Assembly (NCBI RefSeq): GCF_023502235.1
Contig: NZ_JAMFLY010000003.1
Span: forward strand, 62,001-126,000
Direction: 5' to 3'
Source: Flagellimonas myxillae
GTDB lineage: Bacteria; Bacteroidota; Bacteroidia; Flavobacteriales; Flavobacteriaceae
DNA length: 64,000 bases
Of this stretch, positions 17,534-26,448 are shown piece after piece. Each line of letters begins with the position of its first letter. The first letter of the stretch is position 1. The translations under genes were made by a program, and so were the position numbers. Below the pieces are notes generated by a model that was not told the origin of the DNA, did no database searches, and worked only from the letters and a program-made list of their open reading frames with translations.

Positions 17534-18511
17534 CTAGTCCTTGGGGTAGCTGTTTAGGAGATTGGATTGTTCCTCGATGGCCGCTTTGAATTCGGATTTT
17601 AAACCAGCAACAAGCTCCGCAACAGGCAGTACGTTTTCAATGGTAGTTACCCCTTGCCCAGCGGACCAAATATTCTTCCATGCTTTGGCTTCGGTATCCA
17701 GTTCCTTGCCGAAATCCACCTTATGGGTTTTCTTCAGGTCTTCTTCTGAAATCCCAATGGCCTTTAAGCTTGCGGCCATAAAATTGGCATGTACCCCAGA
17801 CACAGCTGCAGTGTAAACAATATCACTGGCTCCGGAGGCTATGATCATGTTTCTATACTCTTCTGGAGCTTTGCTTTCCGCTGCGTTGATAAAGCGCGTG
17901 CCCATATAGGCCATGTCGGCTCCCATTTGCATGGCACTGGCAACATCCCTGCCCGTGCTAATGCACCCTGAAAGGATTATGGTCTTGTCAAAAACCTTTT
18001 TGGCTTCCGCTATCAGACTCATAGGATTTATGGTCCCCCCATGTCCGCCTGCTCCTGCGGCAACCAAAATAAGGCCATCCACTCCGGCTTCAGCAGCTTT
18101 TTCGGCATGCCTTTTTTTGATGATATCGTGAAAGACCAATCCCCCATAACTGTGGATGGCATCCACCACCATACTTACTGCCCCTAGGGAAGTGATTACC
18201 AAGGGCACTTTGTGTTTCATGCATAATTTAACATCGGCCTCCAATCGGGGATTGGTGGGGTGTACGATAAGATTGACACCAAATGGTGCCGGCTTTTTCC
18301 CGGTTTCCTCCTCGAATTGTTTGAGTTCCGATTTTATCTGGATCAACCACTCCTCAAAGCCCTCGCTTGTACGTTGGTTAAGGGCAGGAAACGTTCCCAC
18401 GACCCCATTTTTGCAGCACTCCACGACCAACTTGGGTCCAGAAATTAAAAAAAGGGGTGCGGCTATTACTGGGAGGCTTAGGTCTTGGATAAACTCGGCT
18501 TTTTGACTCAT
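17534..18511 (-). CDS. Nitronate monooxygenase family flavoprotein
   Basis: 325 residues from ATG 18511 (MSQKAEF); an upstream start at 18565 would add 18 residues unlike the family. FMN-dependent TIM barrel: LPVIAAPLFLISGP at the N-terminus, the phosphate-binding AAGAGGHGGT and the SGCISTGRDVASAMQMGADMAYMGTRF segments identify the 2-nitropropane dioxygenase group. Probably oxidises nitronates or related acids. Divergent from the thioesterase gene. Confidence 0.92.
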   Translation of the reverse strand: MSQKAEFIQDLSLPVIAAPLFLISGPKLVVECCKNGVVGTFPALNQRTSEGFEEWLIQIKSELKQFEEETGKKPAPFGVNLIVHPTNPRLEADVKLCMKHKVPLVITSLGAVSMVVDAIHSYGGLVFHDIIKKRHAEKAAEAGVDGLILVAAGAGGHGGTINPMSLIAEAKKVFDKTIILSGCISTGRDVASAMQMGADMAYMGTRFINAAESKAPEEYRNMIIASGASDIVYTAAVSGVHANFMAASLKAIGISEEDLKKTHKVDFGKELDTEAKAWKNIWSAGQGVTTIENVLPVAELVAGLKSEFKAAIEEQSNLLNSYPKD

Positions 18512-18621
18512 AGCGATAGTTTGAGGTTCTAAATTAAGGTTATTTAGGTCCTGATACGGGCTCAATTCCTAAAAGTATGGTAATTTTACAACTATTATGC
18601 ATGCATAACAAACATACACCT

Positions 18622-19098
18622 ATGTTTTTTAAGGAATTTGAAGTTAGATGGAACGATTTGGATGCCAACAGACATTTGGCCAACTCTGCCTACATCAATT
18701 TTATGAGCCATACCCGAATGTCCTTTCTTACCCAATTGGGGTTTGCCCACAGGGAATTTGAGACCCACGAAATAGGCCCCGTGGTATTTTATGAGCACAT
18801 CTATTATTTTAAGGAAGTCTTCCCAGGTAAACCTATTAAGGTTTCATTGGAAATCACAGGGATGAGCGCGGACGGTAGGTTTTTTGAATTCCACCATAAC
18901 TTTTATGATTCCAAAGGAAAACACTTGGCACATTGCGAAATGATGTTCGCTTGGATCGATATGAAAACTAGAAAATTGGTCGCTTTACCAAAAGAGGCCA
19001 AGGAGATTTTTGATCAACATGAAAAATCTCCGGATTTTAGGATGCTTACCAAAGAGGACACCCGAAGGCATGCTAAAGTACCTAAGGACTTGGCTTAG
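18622..19098 (+). CDS. Acyl-CoA thioesterase, hot-dog fold
   Basis: 158 residues from ATG 18622 (MFFKEFEVRWNDLDANRHL); ATGs at 18577 and 18601 are alternatives, less likely because the family begins at this beta strand. The RWNDLDANRHLANSAYINF segment holds the catalytic Asp/Asn of the 4HBT group. Hydrolyses an acyl-CoA of unknown chain. The last 17 bases overlap the convergent EamA gene. Confidence 0.88.
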   Translation: MFFKEFEVRWNDLDANRHLANSAYINFMSHTRMSFLTQLGFAHREFETHEIGPVVFYEHIYYFKEVFPGKPIKVSLEITGMSADGRFFEFHHNFYDSKGKHLAHCEMMFAWIDMKTRKLVALPKEAKEIFDQHEKSPDFRMLTKEDTRRHAKVPKDLA

Positions 19099-19975
19099 GC
19101 TTCCTACTCGCTAAATATACCCCCAATAGTACCAGTACCGTGGCAGCAATCTTTACCAAGGTCAATTGGTCCTTTCCCGAAAACAGGGCAAATATGATTC
19201 CAATCAAGGGCTGTAGGTAAACAAAGGCCCCTACGGTAGAAGCCCTAAGTTGGGTGAGGGCGAACACATTGAACAGGTAGGTTAAAAAAGTGGTTCCGAT
19301 AACTACAAAGGCAATTACCCCATAGACCCAAGTGGGCAAAATCGTCCATTGAATTTCGGAGAACTCGGGATACGTAACTGGGAAAGCAAGTATAAACCCA
19401 ATAGTAAAGAGCCATTTCATCAAGGCTAAAGGGTGATACTTTTCGATCAATTTTTTCACCAAGATCAAATACGATCCATATACCGTTGCATTGAGTACAA
19501 AAAGTAGATTGCCCAAGGGAATATTGGGTGCATCTTGACGTATTTCTGCCCCAAAGAGAATCAGACCCAAGGCCCCAACAAAACCCAGGAAAATTCCCAA
19601 TCCTTTGTTCAAGGTCACCTTTTCTTTAATAAAAAGGGCGGACAGCACCACAACTATAATGGGTGTTATGGTAACCAACACGGCACTGTTTATGGGGGTT
19701 GATAATTGCAAACCTTTAAAAAAAGCAAGCATATTGATGGCCATGCCCAAAAAGGAACAGGCTAGGATGCGCAACCAATCCTTGCGCTCAATACGTTGTT
19801 TGGGCCCAAAAACCGAAATGGCCCAAAAAAGTAGGGCAGCACCTCCCAACCGAAGCATGATAAAACCGTAGGGGCCAACATAATCCGGCATTGCCCCTTT
19901 GGCAATGGTGTGGTTGAGGCCATAGATGGTTGTGGCCCCGAGAGCGGCCAAGAGGGCCAAAGTACGTTTGCTCAT
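19082..19975 (-). CDS. EamA-family (DMT) exporter
   Basis: 297 residues, ten membrane helices in two EamA repeats (~1-140 and ~150-290). LAALGATTIYGLNHTIAKG starts the first repeat. Exports amino acids or other metabolites. Its ATG overlaps the stop of the ArsC-like gene (ATGA), so it is the last gene of the racemase cluster. Confidence 0.9.
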   Translation of the reverse strand: MSKRTLALLAALGATTIYGLNHTIAKGAMPDYVGPYGFIMLRLGGAALLFWAISVFGPKQRIERKDWLRILACSFLGMAINMLAFFKGLQLSTPINSAVLVTITPIIVVVLSALFIKEKVTLNKGLGIFLGFVGALGLILFGAEIRQDAPNIPLGNLLFVLNATVYGSYLILVKKLIEKYHPLALMKWLFTIGFILAFPVTYPEFSEIQWTILPTWVYGVIAFVVIGTTFLTYLFNVFALTQLRASTVGAFVYLQPLIGIIFALFSGKDQLTLVKIAATVLVLLGVYLASRKPKPSP

Positions 19976-20325
19976 GAATGCAGGGCTTCTTTCGCAGCTT
20001 CCACCACTTTTTTGGTGTTACCTACAAAAATTTGGTCTCCCAAGATTACTACAGGCCTTTTTAAAAAGGTATAGTGCTCCAGGATGAGCTTTTTGTAGTC
20101 ATCTTCGTTGAGTTGTTGCTCATGAAGCCCGCGTTGGCGGAACAACATGGCCCGCCTGCTGAACAGGGCTTCGTAGCTTCCGGCCAATGATGCCATTTTG
20201 TCCACTTGTTCTGGGGTCATGGGCTCCGATTTAATTTCTTGTAGTTTAACCCCGTCCAAAGGTTCCAATTCCTTTAAAATACGTTGGCAGGTAGAGCAAC
20301 TTCCTAGATGGTATATTTTTTTCAT
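19972..20325 (-). CDS. ArsC/Spx-type thioredoxin-fold protein
   Basis: 117 residues. CSTC motif at C10-C13 in GSCSTCQRIL, and RPVVILGDQIFVGN near the C-terminus match the ArsC/YffB family. Absence of any arsenic gene nearby argues against a dedicated arsenate reductase; a redox or Spx-like role is as likely. Four-base overlap with the exporter downstream. Confidence 0.85.
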   Translation of the reverse strand: MKKIYHLGSCSTCQRILKELEPLDGVKLQEIKSEPMTPEQVDKMASLAGSYEALFSRRAMLFRQRGLHEQQLNEDDYKKLILEHYTFLKRPVVILGDQIFVGNTKKVVEAAKEALHS

Positions 20326-20334
20326 ATGGTTCTA

Positions 20335-20676
20335 TTATTGTTCAACATATTCTGAGGTTCCTTTTTCTCCCGTAGCTGTCAACCATTGCCAATCCAACTT
20401 CAATCTGATTTTTCCTTGGTTATCAAGGGATACATCGGCATTGGCTCTTCCAGATTTTAGTTCTCCCTCCTTGGTAAGACATTGGTAAACCATCTGTAGA
20501 TTTTCACCCTTAAGGGTGCCAATTATATTGCCACATACAATGGCTCCACCAGCATATTCTCCAGTGATTACGTTCTCATTTTGCTGATACTTAAAAACTG
20601 TTTCGGTATTGACGGTTCCCGCTTCGGAATTGTCTACCAATAGGAATGTTTTATTGTTAAAGTTGAATCGTGTCAT
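20335..20676 (-). CDS. Small beta-rich protein of unknown function
   Basis: 113 residues from ATG 20676. Short strands such as KTFLLVDNSEAGTVNTETVFKYQ, NVITGEYAGGAIVCGNIIG and KIRLKLDWQWLTATGEKG. I recall this family being labelled N-acetylglutamate synthase in databases, with no acetyltransferase motif to support it. Upstream in-frame starts to 20871 would overlap the racemase gene and are rejected. Nine bases before the ArsC-like gene. Confidence 0.75.
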   Translation of the reverse strand: MTRFNFNNKTFLLVDNSEAGTVNTETVFKYQQNENVITGEYAGGAIVCGNIIGTLKGENLQMVYQCLTKEGELKSGRANADVSLDNQGKIRLKLDWQWLTATGEKGTSEYVEQ

Positions 20677-20749
20677 AACAAAAATGAACTGTCCATGGAA
20701 TTCCAAACAAAGAAACCGAATTTTAACAAGAAAGGGGTTGAAATGATTG

Positions 20750-21445
20750 TCATTTGAACAATGCAAGATCAACCGCTTTCTGTGCATGGATTTTGGCAGT
20801 ATCAAAAGTGGGGATGTCGACTTCTTCCGAAGGAATAAGAATCGGCAATTCGGTACATCCCAAAATAACACCTTCCGCGCCTTGATCCTCCAATTTTTTA
20901 ATGATGTCCAAACATCGCTGCTTGGACGTCTCGGTAAAAACGCCTTTTACCAATTCGTTATAGATAATGGATTGTAAAACATCCATATCCGATACCTCGG
21001 GCACCAAAATCTCCAGACCAAATTCTTCCTCCAGAATTCGGGTATAAAAGTCCTTTTCCATGGTAAATTTGGTTCCCAAAAGGGCAACTTTTTGCAGGCC
21101 TTGCTTTTGAATGGCCTCTCCCGTTGCCCGGGCTATGTGGATAAACGGGACATCTACAGCTTCGGTGATGGCATCGCTCACCAAGTGGATGGTGTTGGTA
21201 CACAGAACCACCATGTCGGCCCCGGCAGCAACCAACTTTTGGGCTTGAAGCGCCATAGCCTCCCCAATTTTGTCCCATTGGTTGGCAAAGGAATGTTGTT
21301 CAATTTCATCAAAATCCACCGAGGTGAGCACACTTTTGGCAGAGTGTGACCCGCCAAGGGTACCTCTGATCATTTCATTAATATGTTGATAATAGATTTT
21401 TGAGGATTCCCAACTCATTCCCCCTATCAAGCCAATTGTTTTCAT
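20750..21445 (-). CDS. Aspartate/glutamate racemase family protein
   Basis: 231 residues from ATG 21445 (MKTIGLIGGMSWESS); the start at 21487 would add 14 residues. The two catalytic cysteines are present: C82 in VLCTNTIHL and C197 in LGCTELPIL. Cofactor-independent racemase, likely on aspartate or glutamate or a hydantoin. First gene of a four-gene minus-strand cluster ending with an exporter, which suggests export of an amino-acid-like product; that is inference. Confidence 0.92.
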   Translation of the reverse strand: MKTIGLIGGMSWESSKIYYQHINEMIRGTLGGSHSAKSVLTSVDFDEIEQHSFANQWDKIGEAMALQAQKLVAAGADMVVLCTNTIHLVSDAITEAVDVPFIHIARATGEAIQKQGLQKVALLGTKFTMEKDFYTRILEEEFGLEILVPEVSDMDVLQSIIYNELVKGVFTETSKQRCLDIIKKLEDQGAEGVILGCTELPILIPSEEVDIPTFDTAKIHAQKAVDLALFK

Positions 21446-21721
21446 CTTATCTAATTTTTGATAGATCTTCAGCGCCTTCGATAACAAAGGAAGAGAGAAA
21501 ATTTGTGATCCTTGCCCTCAAACTTTGTCGATAGCGAATTGGAGCAGTTTGCCCCAAGTACGAACAGTCCAAACAGTTTTCCATAAATTTCACATTTAGA
21601 TATTCATAAATATCGATTTATAAAACAAAAATGTAATACCTTGCTTTACTTTGAATGAGACAAAAATACAAAATATTTATATATTTATATTTATAGATAT
21701 GTTAAAATGCTCATTGCATCA
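21446..21721. other. AT-rich divergent intergenic region
   Basis: 276 bases between the racemase and DinB genes. The half next to DinB is almost pure A/T (21655-21700). On the minus strand CAAAAATA at 21661-21668 is a -7-like element facing the racemase. No open frame or stable hairpin is seen. Confidence 0.4.
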
Positions 21722-22183
21722 ATGGACAAACAATTCGACATTATCCTGAAGAACAGAATCATTTTCAAACGCATTTTGGAAAACACTCCAAATGAGGAGC
21801 TGTTAAAAATTCCCAACGGCTTTCGAAACAATATCTGGTGGAACATTGCCCATGCCATGGTTACCCAGCAATTGTTGGTCTATAAACTAAGCGGGCTGGC
21901 TTTTACCATTGAGGAAGAGCTCATAAACAAATATCGAAAGGGCACTGCTCCGGAGGGGGAACCTGATGCAGAGGAGATTGAAAAAATATCAGGGTACTTA
22001 ACAAGTACCATTGAACAGATGCAAGAGGATTATTCCAACGGTGCTTTTAAGAATTTCGAGGCTTACATGACCACTCCCAAAATAGGTTTGGATAGTGTGG
22101 AAGATGCCATTTCATTTTTGGCTTTTCACGATGGTATTCACCTTGGGGCCATTTTGGCGCTTCAAAAAGTCATAAAAGTGTGA
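21722..22183 (+). CDS. DinB-like protein, cytoplasmic
   Basis: 153 residues from ATG 21722 (MDKQFDIILKN); ATG 21707 is five codons upstream and also possible. The metal-triad histidines are visible in WWNIAHAMVTQQ and AFHDGIHLGAIL. Four-helix DinB fold without signal peptide. Ends two bases before the convergent DUF3298 gene. Function unknown. Confidence 0.85.
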   Translation: MDKQFDIILKNRIIFKRILENTPNEELLKIPNGFRNNIWWNIAHAMVTQQLLVYKLSGLAFTIEEELINKYRKGTAPEGEPDAEEIEKISGYLTSTIEQMQEDYSNGAFKNFEAYMTTPKIGLDSVEDAISFLAFHDGIHLGAILALQKVIKV

Positions 22184-22185
22184 TC

Positions 22186-22932
22186 CTATTTTGCAGTGGG
22201 TCGCTTCAGGTATTTATTGGCTTCTGCAAAAGGAATGGTTATGATTTTAGGGCCATCTGCATAAGAAGCAATCTCGTATTGGTTGTAGATCAATTGAATG
22301 CCCTCCATGGTATAGCCCAGATTTTCAGATAGGTGAAAACGATCTCCCTCAAACATAAACCCAGTGCTGTTGATGTTTTCATCTTGGGGTACATCTTCCT
22401 GGATACGGAACTTGGTTTCGGTATACTTCCTAAATCCATCTTCATCCTCAAAAAGCTCCCAATTTTCCAACTCGGTTCCCTTTACCTTGTCAAAGTTTAG
22501 GAAAGAGACAGAACTGTATCCATGGGCGCCTCCTGTAAAGGTATAGGCATTGATTACCAGAGTTAACATAGCGTTGTCCTCGTAGGCTACGTCACTACTT
22601 ATTTTGGCCTCCCAGCCCACTGTTTCATCTGGAAATTTATCCTTCAACTCCCGAAAACTTTTGGTGAAGGACGCAATGGCCTTGTTCATGGTATCCACAT
22701 TCTCGGCTTCATCAAACGAAAGTAGAGCGATTACCTCTTCTTGGAGGGAGCGATTAATGGCCTCGGCAACTTTTGTCTCATCTAAGGCCTCTATAAGGTC
22801 AATTTTGATATCTGGGCAATCTTTGCAAGCTTTTCCATGATACTGGTTGGGTGCAAACGTAAGTTTATGTCCGGTTTCGCAACCAAGGGAGAGCAATAAT
22901 AGCAACAACAGGCAAATGGATTTGTTCATCAT
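22186..22932 (-). CDS. DUF3298/RsiV-type lipoprotein
   Basis: 248 residues. Signal peptide with lipobox LSLGC (Cys ~18). Contains an AYTFTGGAHGYSSVSFLNFD motif characteristic of the DUF4163/DUF3298 pair also found in RsiV. A second cysteine motif, CKDC, lies shortly after the lipidation site. Surface or periplasmic, no anti-sigma N-terminal domain, so not an anti-sigma factor. Role unknown. Confidence 0.83.
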   Translation of the reverse strand: MMNKSICLLLLLLLSLGCETGHKLTFAPNQYHGKACKDCPDIKIDLIEALDETKVAEAINRSLQEEVIALLSFDEAENVDTMNKAIASFTKSFRELKDKFPDETVGWEAKISSDVAYEDNAMLTLVINAYTFTGGAHGYSSVSFLNFDKVKGTELENWELFEDEDGFRKYTETKFRIQEDVPQDENINSTGFMFEGDRFHLSENLGYTMEGIQLIYNQYEIASYADGPKIITIPFAEANKYLKRPTAK

Positions 22933-22964
22933 TTGGGGTTTATGTCTTCAAAAATAAGACTTCA

Positions 22965-22995
22965 TTGATTACTCCAAAAGATAACGATACATTTG
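22965..22995 (+). promoter_or_regulatory. Promoter of the metB-like gene
   Basis: TTG at 22965-22967, 20 bases, then TACATTTG at 22988-22995, an exact -7 match, 18 bases before the ATG. Best promoter match in the window. Confidence 0.6.
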
Positions 22996-23013
22996 TAGGT
23001 ATATCAAGGAACA

Positions 23014-24168
23014 ATGAGCAAAAAAGAACTGAGCTTCAATAGCAAGACGATTCACGGAGGACAGCAACCGGACAAGGCCTATGGTGCTGTAATGCCTCCC
23101 ATTTACCAAACATCCACCTATGCCCAATCCACTCCCGGTGGACATCAGGGTTTTGAATATTCCAGAAGTGCCAATCCAACCCGGACGGCCTTGGAAAATT
23201 CCTTGGCCAGCATAGAAAATGGAAACTACGGGTTGGCGTTTGCCAGCGGACTTTCGGCCATGGATGCCGTGATCAAATTGCTCAACCCAGGGGATGAGGT
23301 GGTATCCACCAACGACTTATATGGAGGCAGCTATCGCTTGTTTAAACAAGTGTTTGAAAAATATGGAATCAAGTTTCATTTTATAGGGATGCAAGATGTT
23401 GGTGCCATTGAGGCAAGCATCAATGGCAAGACCAAGTTGATTTGGGTGGAAACCCCGACCAATCCCATGATGAACATTATCGATATTAAAGCGGTGTCGG
23501 ATCTGGCTAAAAAACACGACCTGCTATTAGCCGTGGACAACACTTTTGCCACGCCGTATTTACAAAGGCCCTTGGATTTGGGAGCTGATATTGTGATGCA
23601 TTCCGCCACCAAATATTTGGGGGGACATAGCGATGTGGTTGTTGGCGCCTTGGTAGTCAAAGAGAAGGAGCTTGCGGATCAACTTTATTTTATTCAAAAT
23701 GCCAGCGGGGCGGTTTGCGGACCTATGGACAGCTTTCTAACCCTTCGCGGAATCAAGACCTTGCACGTGCGCATGCAACGCCATTGTGAAAATGGGAAGG
23801 CCATAGCAGAATTTTTGGCCAATCACCCTAAAATTGAAAAGGTCTATTGGCCTGGATTTGGGGACCATCCCAACCACGAGGTGGCCAAGGTGCAAATGGA
23901 CGGTTTCGGGGGGATGATTTCTTTTGTAACCAAGGGAAGTAGTTATGAAGATGCCATTAAAATTGTTGAAAAACTTCAGGTGTTCACCCTCGCCGAATCC
24001 TTGGGAGGGGTTGAGAGCCTAGCAGGACATCCAGCAAGTATGACACATGCCAGTATCCCCAAAGAGGAACGGGAAAAAAGTGGAGTGGTCGATGCCTTGA
24101 TCAGACTGAGCGTCGGTATAGAAGATGTCAACGATCTTATAGCGGACCTGGAACAGGCCATAGGATAG
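23014..24168 (+). CDS. metB: Cystathionine gamma-synthase/lyase family enzyme
   Basis: 384 residues. PLP fold-type I enzyme of the Cys/Met metabolism group. The Schiff-base lysine is K200 in SATKYLGGHSD; YSRSANPTR, FASGLSAM and VETPTNPM bind PLP and substrate. Interconverts homoserine-derived and cysteine substrates through cystathionine. Synthase and gamma-lyase are hard to tell apart; the symbol reflects the more common flavobacterial label and is tentative. Single gene with a strong promoter. Confidence 0.9.
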   Translation: MSKKELSFNSKTIHGGQQPDKAYGAVMPPIYQTSTYAQSTPGGHQGFEYSRSANPTRTALENSLASIENGNYGLAFASGLSAMDAVIKLLNPGDEVVSTNDLYGGSYRLFKQVFEKYGIKFHFIGMQDVGAIEASINGKTKLIWVETPTNPMMNIIDIKAVSDLAKKHDLLLAVDNTFATPYLQRPLDLGADIVMHSATKYLGGHSDVVVGALVVKEKELADQLYFIQNASGAVCGPMDSFLTLRGIKTLHVRMQRHCENGKAIAEFLANHPKIEKVYWPGFGDHPNHEVAKVQMDGFGGMISFVTKGSSYEDAIKIVEKLQVFTLAESLGGVESLAGHPASMTHASIPKEEREKSGVVDALIRLSVGIEDVNDLIADLEQAIG

Positions 24169-24199
24169 CAGTTTTTGAAAAATTTTCAGAAAAAGGGCA

Positions 24200-24227
24200 T
24201 TTGAATTATGTAAATAGTATAATTTTG
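24200..24227 (+). promoter_or_regulatory. Putative promoter of gdhA
   Basis: TTTG at 24200-24203, 16 bases, TAATTTTG at 24220-24227 (exact -7). Predicts a ~65-base leader before the ATG at 24298. Spacing is a little short. Confidence 0.45.
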
Positions 24228-24297
24228 CCCTCTAATTCCTAATTTGATAAAATTCCCATAAATCGAAACGTGGGAAATTAAACTTGAAATCCGTTAT

Positions 24298-25641
24298 ATG
24301 GAAGCAAAAATCAAAGCATTTATGGATGAGGTGATTGCCCGAAATGGGCACGAACCTGAGTTCATCCAAGCGGTACAAGAGGTAGCGGAAACCGTTATCC
24401 CGTACATAGTCCAACATGATATTTACCATGGCAAAAACATCCTTTTGCGTATGGTGGAACCCGAGCGTTTGATATCGTTTCGTGTGGCGTGGGTCGATGA
24501 TGATGGGGAAATCCATGTTAACCGTGGATATCGCATACAAATGAACTCGGCCATTGGCCCATATAAAGGGGGACTTCGTTTCCATCCAACAGTAAACGCC
24601 AGTGTGTTAAAATTCTTGGCTTTTGAGCAGGTATTCAAGAACAGTTTAACCACCTTGCCCATGGGCGGTGGTAAAGGAGGTTCCGATTTTGACCCCAAAG
24701 GTAAATCGGATGATGAGGTAATGCGTTTTTGCCACGCATTTATGTTGGAATTGAACAGGCATATTGGTCCCAATACCGATGTTCCTGCAGGAGATATTGG
24801 AGTTGGCGCGCGTGAAATAGGATTCCTGTTCGGGATGTATAAAAAAATTAGAAACGAGTTTACAGGGGTATTGACCGGTAAAGGTCGTTCTTGGGGAGGA
24901 TCACTGATCCGACCTGAAGCCACAGGATATGGAACCGTTTATTTTGCGGACAGCATGCTCAAGACCAATGGCCAATCTTTTGAAGGCAAGAAAGTGGTGA
25001 TTTCCGGATCTGGAAATGTGGCACAATTTGCTGCAGAAAAAGTGCTCCAATTGGGCGGAACTGTACTCACCCTATCAGACTCTGGTGGATACATTTATGA
25101 CAAAGAAGGTATTGATGCTGAAAAATTGGCCTTCGTGATGGATTTGAAAAACAACCGAAGGGGACGTATCTCCGAGTTCGCGGATAAATATGCATCAGCC
25201 ACATATCACAAAGGCAAAACACCATGGGAGGTTTCCTGTGATGTTGCCTTGCCATGTGCAACGCAGAACGAACTTAATGGTACGGATGCCGAAACCTTGA
25301 TAAAAAATGGATGTATCGCTGTGGCCGAGGGTGCCAATATGCCTTCTACTCCAGAGGCGATCCACGCTTTCCACGATGCCAAAATTTTGTTTGCTCCCGG
25401 AAAAGCTTCCAATGCAGGGGGAGTTGCTACCTCTGGATTGGAGATGTCCCAAAATTCACTTCGAATTAGTTGGACACGTGAAGAGGTAGATGAGCGACTG
25501 AAAGGTATTATGGAGGATATCCACGATTCCTGTATTGAATATGGAAAAGAGGCTGATGGCTATTGCAACTATGTAAAAGGAGCCAATATTGCCGGATTTG
25601 TGAAGGTTGCCGACGCCATGTTGGCCCAAGGGGTTATCTAA
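24298..25641 (+). CDS. gdhA: NADP-specific glutamate dehydrogenase
   Basis: 447 residues, the hexameric-enzyme length. Assimilates ammonium onto 2-oxoglutarate. GPYKGGLRFHP (K90) and LPMGGGKGGSDFDPKGKS (catalytic K126) are intact; SGSGNVAQFAAEKV is the nucleotide-binding Rossmann motif. The long first helix and overall length fit the NADP-type enzyme. Ends with a strong terminator at 25666, so it is transcribed alone. Confidence 0.96.
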   Translation: MEAKIKAFMDEVIARNGHEPEFIQAVQEVAETVIPYIVQHDIYHGKNILLRMVEPERLISFRVAWVDDDGEIHVNRGYRIQMNSAIGPYKGGLRFHPTVNASVLKFLAFEQVFKNSLTTLPMGGGKGGSDFDPKGKSDDEVMRFCHAFMLELNRHIGPNTDVPAGDIGVGAREIGFLFGMYKKIRNEFTGVLTGKGRSWGGSLIRPEATGYGTVYFADSMLKTNGQSFEGKKVVISGSGNVAQFAAEKVLQLGGTVLTLSDSGGYIYDKEGIDAEKLAFVMDLKNNRRGRISEFADKYASATYHKGKTPWEVSCDVALPCATQNELNGTDAETLIKNGCIAVAEGANMPSTPEAIHAFHDAKILFAPGKASNAGGVATSGLEMSQNSLRISWTREEVDERLKGIMEDIHDSCIEYGKEADGYCNYVKGANIAGFVKVADAMLAQGVI

Positions 25642-25665
25642 ATCCCATACAAATAGGATAAAATG

Positions 25666-25702
25666 AAAGTGGGCGGTTATTGGTCAATCGCCCACTTTTT
25701 TT
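25666..25702 (+). terminator. Terminator of gdhA
   Basis: Perfect ten-base stem AAAGTGGGCG/CGCCCACTTT, 13-base loop, then a run of T. Confidence 0.88.
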
Positions 25703-25727
25703 ATATTGGACCATACCGAAAACTCTC

Positions 25728-26447
25728 ATGCAGGTTACCACTAAGGCCATAGTATTAACTTCTTTAAAATATGGCGATACCAGTCTTATCGTCAAGGCGT
25801 TTACGGAGTCGGATGGGATGAAATCGTATCTGCTCAAGGGTGTGCTTTCTTCCAAAAAGGGGAAATTGAAAGCGGCTTACTTTTTACCACTTATGCAATT
25901 GGAGATTGTTGCCAACCATAAAAACAAGGGAACACTGGAGAGCATCAAGGAAGCCAAGGTGACCCTACCCTATAAATCCCTGCATACCGATATTGTAAAG
26001 AACAGCCTGGTGCTTTTTTTGGCCGAAATGTTGGGGAACAGCATTCAGGAGCAAGAGGAGGACCGGGCGCTTTTCAATTATTTGGAATATACCTTGCACT
26101 GGTTGGACGAACATGAGGCCCCACCCAATTTTCATTTGTTGTTTTTGTTGAATCTCACAAAGTATCTGGGGTTTTATCCGGACATTTCTGACCAACGTGG
26201 GGCATACTTCGATTTATTGGAAGGGAGCTTTAACCGGACCCCTTCGCTAAACCCCCTGATCCAGGGAGATGAAATTGTCCATTTTAAAAAGCTCTTGGGC
26301 ATAAATTTTGATGCACTTCAGACAGTACAGACAAACAAAGCCTTACGACAGGAATTGTTGAAAAAAGTTATTCTGTATTTTGAATTACATTTGCACGGAT
26401 TTAGAAAACCGAAGTCCCTGGCCGTTTTAAATGCAGTATTTGAGTAG
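25728..26447 (+). CDS. recO: DNA repair protein RecO
   Basis: 239 residues from ATG 25728 (MQVTTKAIVLTSLKYGDTSLIVKAFTES), the normal RecO start; an upstream TTG-type start at 25680 lies inside the gdhA terminator. N-terminal OB fold, then a helical domain. Loads RecA at gaps with RecR. The zinc-finger cysteines of some RecO proteins are absent. One base separates it from the TonB receptor gene. Confidence 0.92.
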   Translation: MQVTTKAIVLTSLKYGDTSLIVKAFTESDGMKSYLLKGVLSSKKGKLKAAYFLPLMQLEIVANHKNKGTLESIKEAKVTLPYKSLHTDIVKNSLVLFLAEMLGNSIQEQEEDRALFNYLEYTLHWLDEHEAPPNFHLLFLLNLTKYLGFYPDISDQRGAYFDLLEGSFNRTPSLNPLIQGDEIVHFKKLLGINFDALQTVQTNKALRQELLKKVILYFELHLHGFRKPKSLAVLNAVFE

Positions 26448-26448
26448 T

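Noticed and set aside
20677..20871. Longer form of the small protein at 20335
   Set aside because: The extension overlaps the racemase gene and encodes sequence unrelated to the conserved protein.
26431..26448. Earlier ATG for the TonB receptor
   Set aside because: It overlaps recO and puts six residues before a clean signal peptide beginning at 26449.
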